In this document: positions 62,879-64,000 of the stretch, one piece after another
Layout: every line of letters starts with the position of its first letter
How positions within the stretch are numbered: position 1 is the first letter of the stretch
Assembly: GCF_009834875.1 (NCBI RefSeq)
Contig: NZ_WVHT01000004.1
Coordinates: 124,001 to 188,000 of the forward strand
Length of the DNA: 64,000 nucleotides
Origin: Hufsiella arboris
GTDB lineage: Bacteria > Bacteroidota > Bacteroidia > Sphingobacteriales > Sphingobacteriaceae
Direction of reading: 5' to 3'
Position numbers and translations under genes: made by a program
Notes under the pieces: generated by a model
Told to the model about the DNA's origin: nothing
Seen by the model: only the letters and a program-made list of their open reading frames with translations
Database searches by the model: none

Positions 62879-64000
62879 ATGAAAAAAAATTTACCAGCTT
62901 GCCTGCTTCTTGTAGCCGGTTCGGCTTCGATTACATTTGCCCAAACAACTGTACAAAGTCAAACCGAAAAATCTTATATCGAAATCAGTTCAGGTAAAGG
63001 CCAGAAACTTGCTTATAACCCTTCATCGGGCATAAAAATTCTAAAGGTTGGGGGATTATCCTTCAAGGACTTAAACAAAAACGGAAAACTCGATAAATAC
63101 GAGGACTGGCGCCTGCCTGCCGAAGAACGGGCACAAGACCTTGCCTCGAAAATGTCGGTTGAGCAGATAGCAGGATTGATGCTGTACAGCCGGCACCAGC
63201 CAATTCCTAATCCTCCCGGCGGCCCATTTGCCGGCACTTACAAAGGCAAACCATATCCGGCAAGTGGTGCCAAACCGTCGGATCTCAGTGATCAGCAAAT
63301 TCAGTTTATCACAAAAGACAATGTCAGGCATATTTTGATCACCTCCGTTCAAACTCCGGCAATTGCTGCCGAGTGGAACAATAATGTGCAGGCCTTGGCC
63401 GAAGTTACCGGCCTGGGTATTCCCGCAAACAACAGTTCGGACCCGCGGCATGGAACAGTTGCTTTCGCGGAATTCAATGCAGGCGCAGGCGGACAAATTT
63501 CTATGTGGCCCGGCTCTTTGGGTTTAGCCGCAACGTTCGATCCGCAGCTGGTTGAGCATTTCGGGCATATCGCCGCAACAGAATACCGTGCTTTAGGGAT
63601 CGGAACAGCACTTTCGCCGCAGGTTGATATTGCTACCGAACCTCGTTGGTGGCGCTTTAACGGAACCTTCGGTGAAAACCCATTGCTCGCAACCGACATG
63701 GCACGCGCGTACATTGATGGCTTCCAAACTTCAACCGGTACCAAAGAAATTCACGACGGCTGGGGTTACAACAGCGTCAACGCGATGGTTAAACACTGGC
63801 CGGGCGGTGGCTCGGGCGAAGGCGGTCGCGATTCACATTACGGTTTTGGAAAATACGCGGTTTACCCGGGTAACAACTTCAGCACACACTTCGACCCTTT
63901 CGTAAAGGGTGCATTCAAATTGAAAGGTAAAACGGGAACGGCTGCTTCGGTAATGCCATTTTATACAATCTCTTACAACCAGGACACAAAGTATGGAGAG
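62879..64000 (+). CDS. Glycoside hydrolase family 3 beta-glucosidase-like enzyme (3'-truncated by window edge)
   Basis: Secreted or periplasmic exo-glycosidase. The frame is open from ATG 62879 to the last base (374 codons) with no stop, so the C-terminal part is outside the window. A signal peptide (MKKNLPACLLLVAGSASITFAQ) is followed by a short GKLDKYEDW segment and the GH3 N-terminal barrel: LPAEERAQDLASKMSVEQIAGLM, NSSDPRHGT, WPGSLGLAATFDPQLV, LSPQVDIATEPRWWRFNGTFGENP and MVKHWPGGG (KHF-type Lys-His substrate-binding motif). The nucleophile Asp and the second domain are expected beyond the edge. Related genes of this layout often belong to PULs. Confidence 0.94.
   Translation, partial: MKKNLPACLLLVAGSASITFAQTTVQSQTEKSYIEISSGKGQKLAYNPSSGIKILKVGGLSFKDLNKNGKLDKYEDWRLPAEERAQDLASKMSVEQIAGLMLYSRHQPIPNPPGGPFAGTYKGKPYPASGAKPSDLSDQQIQFITKDNVRHILITSVQTPAIAAEWNNNVQALAEVTGLGIPANNSSDPRHGTVAFAEFNAGAGGQISMWPGSLGLAATFDPQLVEHFGHIAATEYRALGIGTALSPQVDIATEPRWWRFNGTFGENPLLATDMARAYIDGFQTSTGTKEIHDGWGYNSVNAMVKHWPGGGSGEGGRDSHYGFGKYAVYPGNNFSTHFDPFVKGAFKLKGKTGTAASVMPFYTISYNQDTKYGE

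Noticed and set aside
1-64000. CRISPR array, rRNA genes, complete insertion sequences or prophage
   Set aside because: No regular spacer-repeat pattern, no rRNA stretch and no transposase gene was seen; the only mobile trace is the integrase stub at 4004-4288.

Overview
The window is a chromosomal segment from a member of the Bacteroidota, most likely a Sphingobacteriaceae-type soil or plant-associated bacterium (Mucilaginibacter/Pedobacter-like). The evidence is a SusC/SusD pair, two proteins ending in type IX secretion (T9SS) sorting domains, a UpxY-like NusG paralogue, a PUL-type two-component system with a periplasmic propeller sensor, and promoters of the form TTG-N16..20-TAnnTTTG (clearest before the tRNA-Lys gene). 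The genus is an inference.

Layout. (1) 1-3515: end of an RND efflux pump gene and its outer-membrane factor lipoprotein. (2) 3611-4288: promoter, tRNA-Lys(TTT), terminator, inverted repeats and the N-terminal stub of a tyrosine recombinase, read as the scar of an integrated element. (3) 4367-16164, all minus strand: a polysaccharide utilisation locus with a propeller histidine kinase, a NarL-type regulator, SusC, SusD, a truncated cellulase-like gene and a melibiase-like glycoside hydrolase. An almost identical 19-bp palindrome precedes both the kinase gene and susC. (4) 16583-50701: a large exopolysaccharide (EPS) locus. It opens with two inverted paralogous HTH genes enclosing a TonB-dependent receptor and a small lipoprotein, then a divergent UpxY-like antiterminator. 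Three very large cell-surface proteins follow, built from shared modules (LamG-like, malectin-like, Ig-like, PQQ sugar-dehydrogenase-like propeller, T9SS tail). The core assembly genes come next: Wza-like export lipoprotein, Wzc-like kinase, Wzy-like polymerase, three GT4 and two GT2 glycosyltransferases, Wzx-like flippase, UDP-glucose dehydrogenase and the initiating sugar-phosphate transferase. Two paralogous clan GH-A hydrolases lie among them, one on the opposite strand. (5) 50719-56545: gluconokinase-type kinase, PhoU-like DUF47 protein, a small DUF2892 membrane protein, a small unknown gene and a multi-PAS histidine kinase. (6) 56650-60232: a copper module with an HMA-AraC fusion regulator, a possible 39-codon leader ORF, CopA and a free HMA chaperone. 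(7) 60602-64000: a class IV aminotransferase and RluD-type pseudouridine synthase operon, then the 5' part of a GH3 beta-glucosidase that runs off the window.

How it fits together. The EPS locus encodes a complete Wzx/Wzy-type pathway: priming on lipid carrier, five glycosyltransferases, supply of UDP-glucuronate, flipping, polymerisation and export. Upstream, in the same direction, are surface proteins predicted to bind glycans and, in two cases, to carry a PQQ-dependent sugar dehydrogenase-type propeller. I read this as EPS production coupled to dedicated secreted carbohydrate-binding or oxidising proteins and to hydrolases that could trim the polymer. That coupling is the most unusual part of the window and is inference from gene order and domain content.
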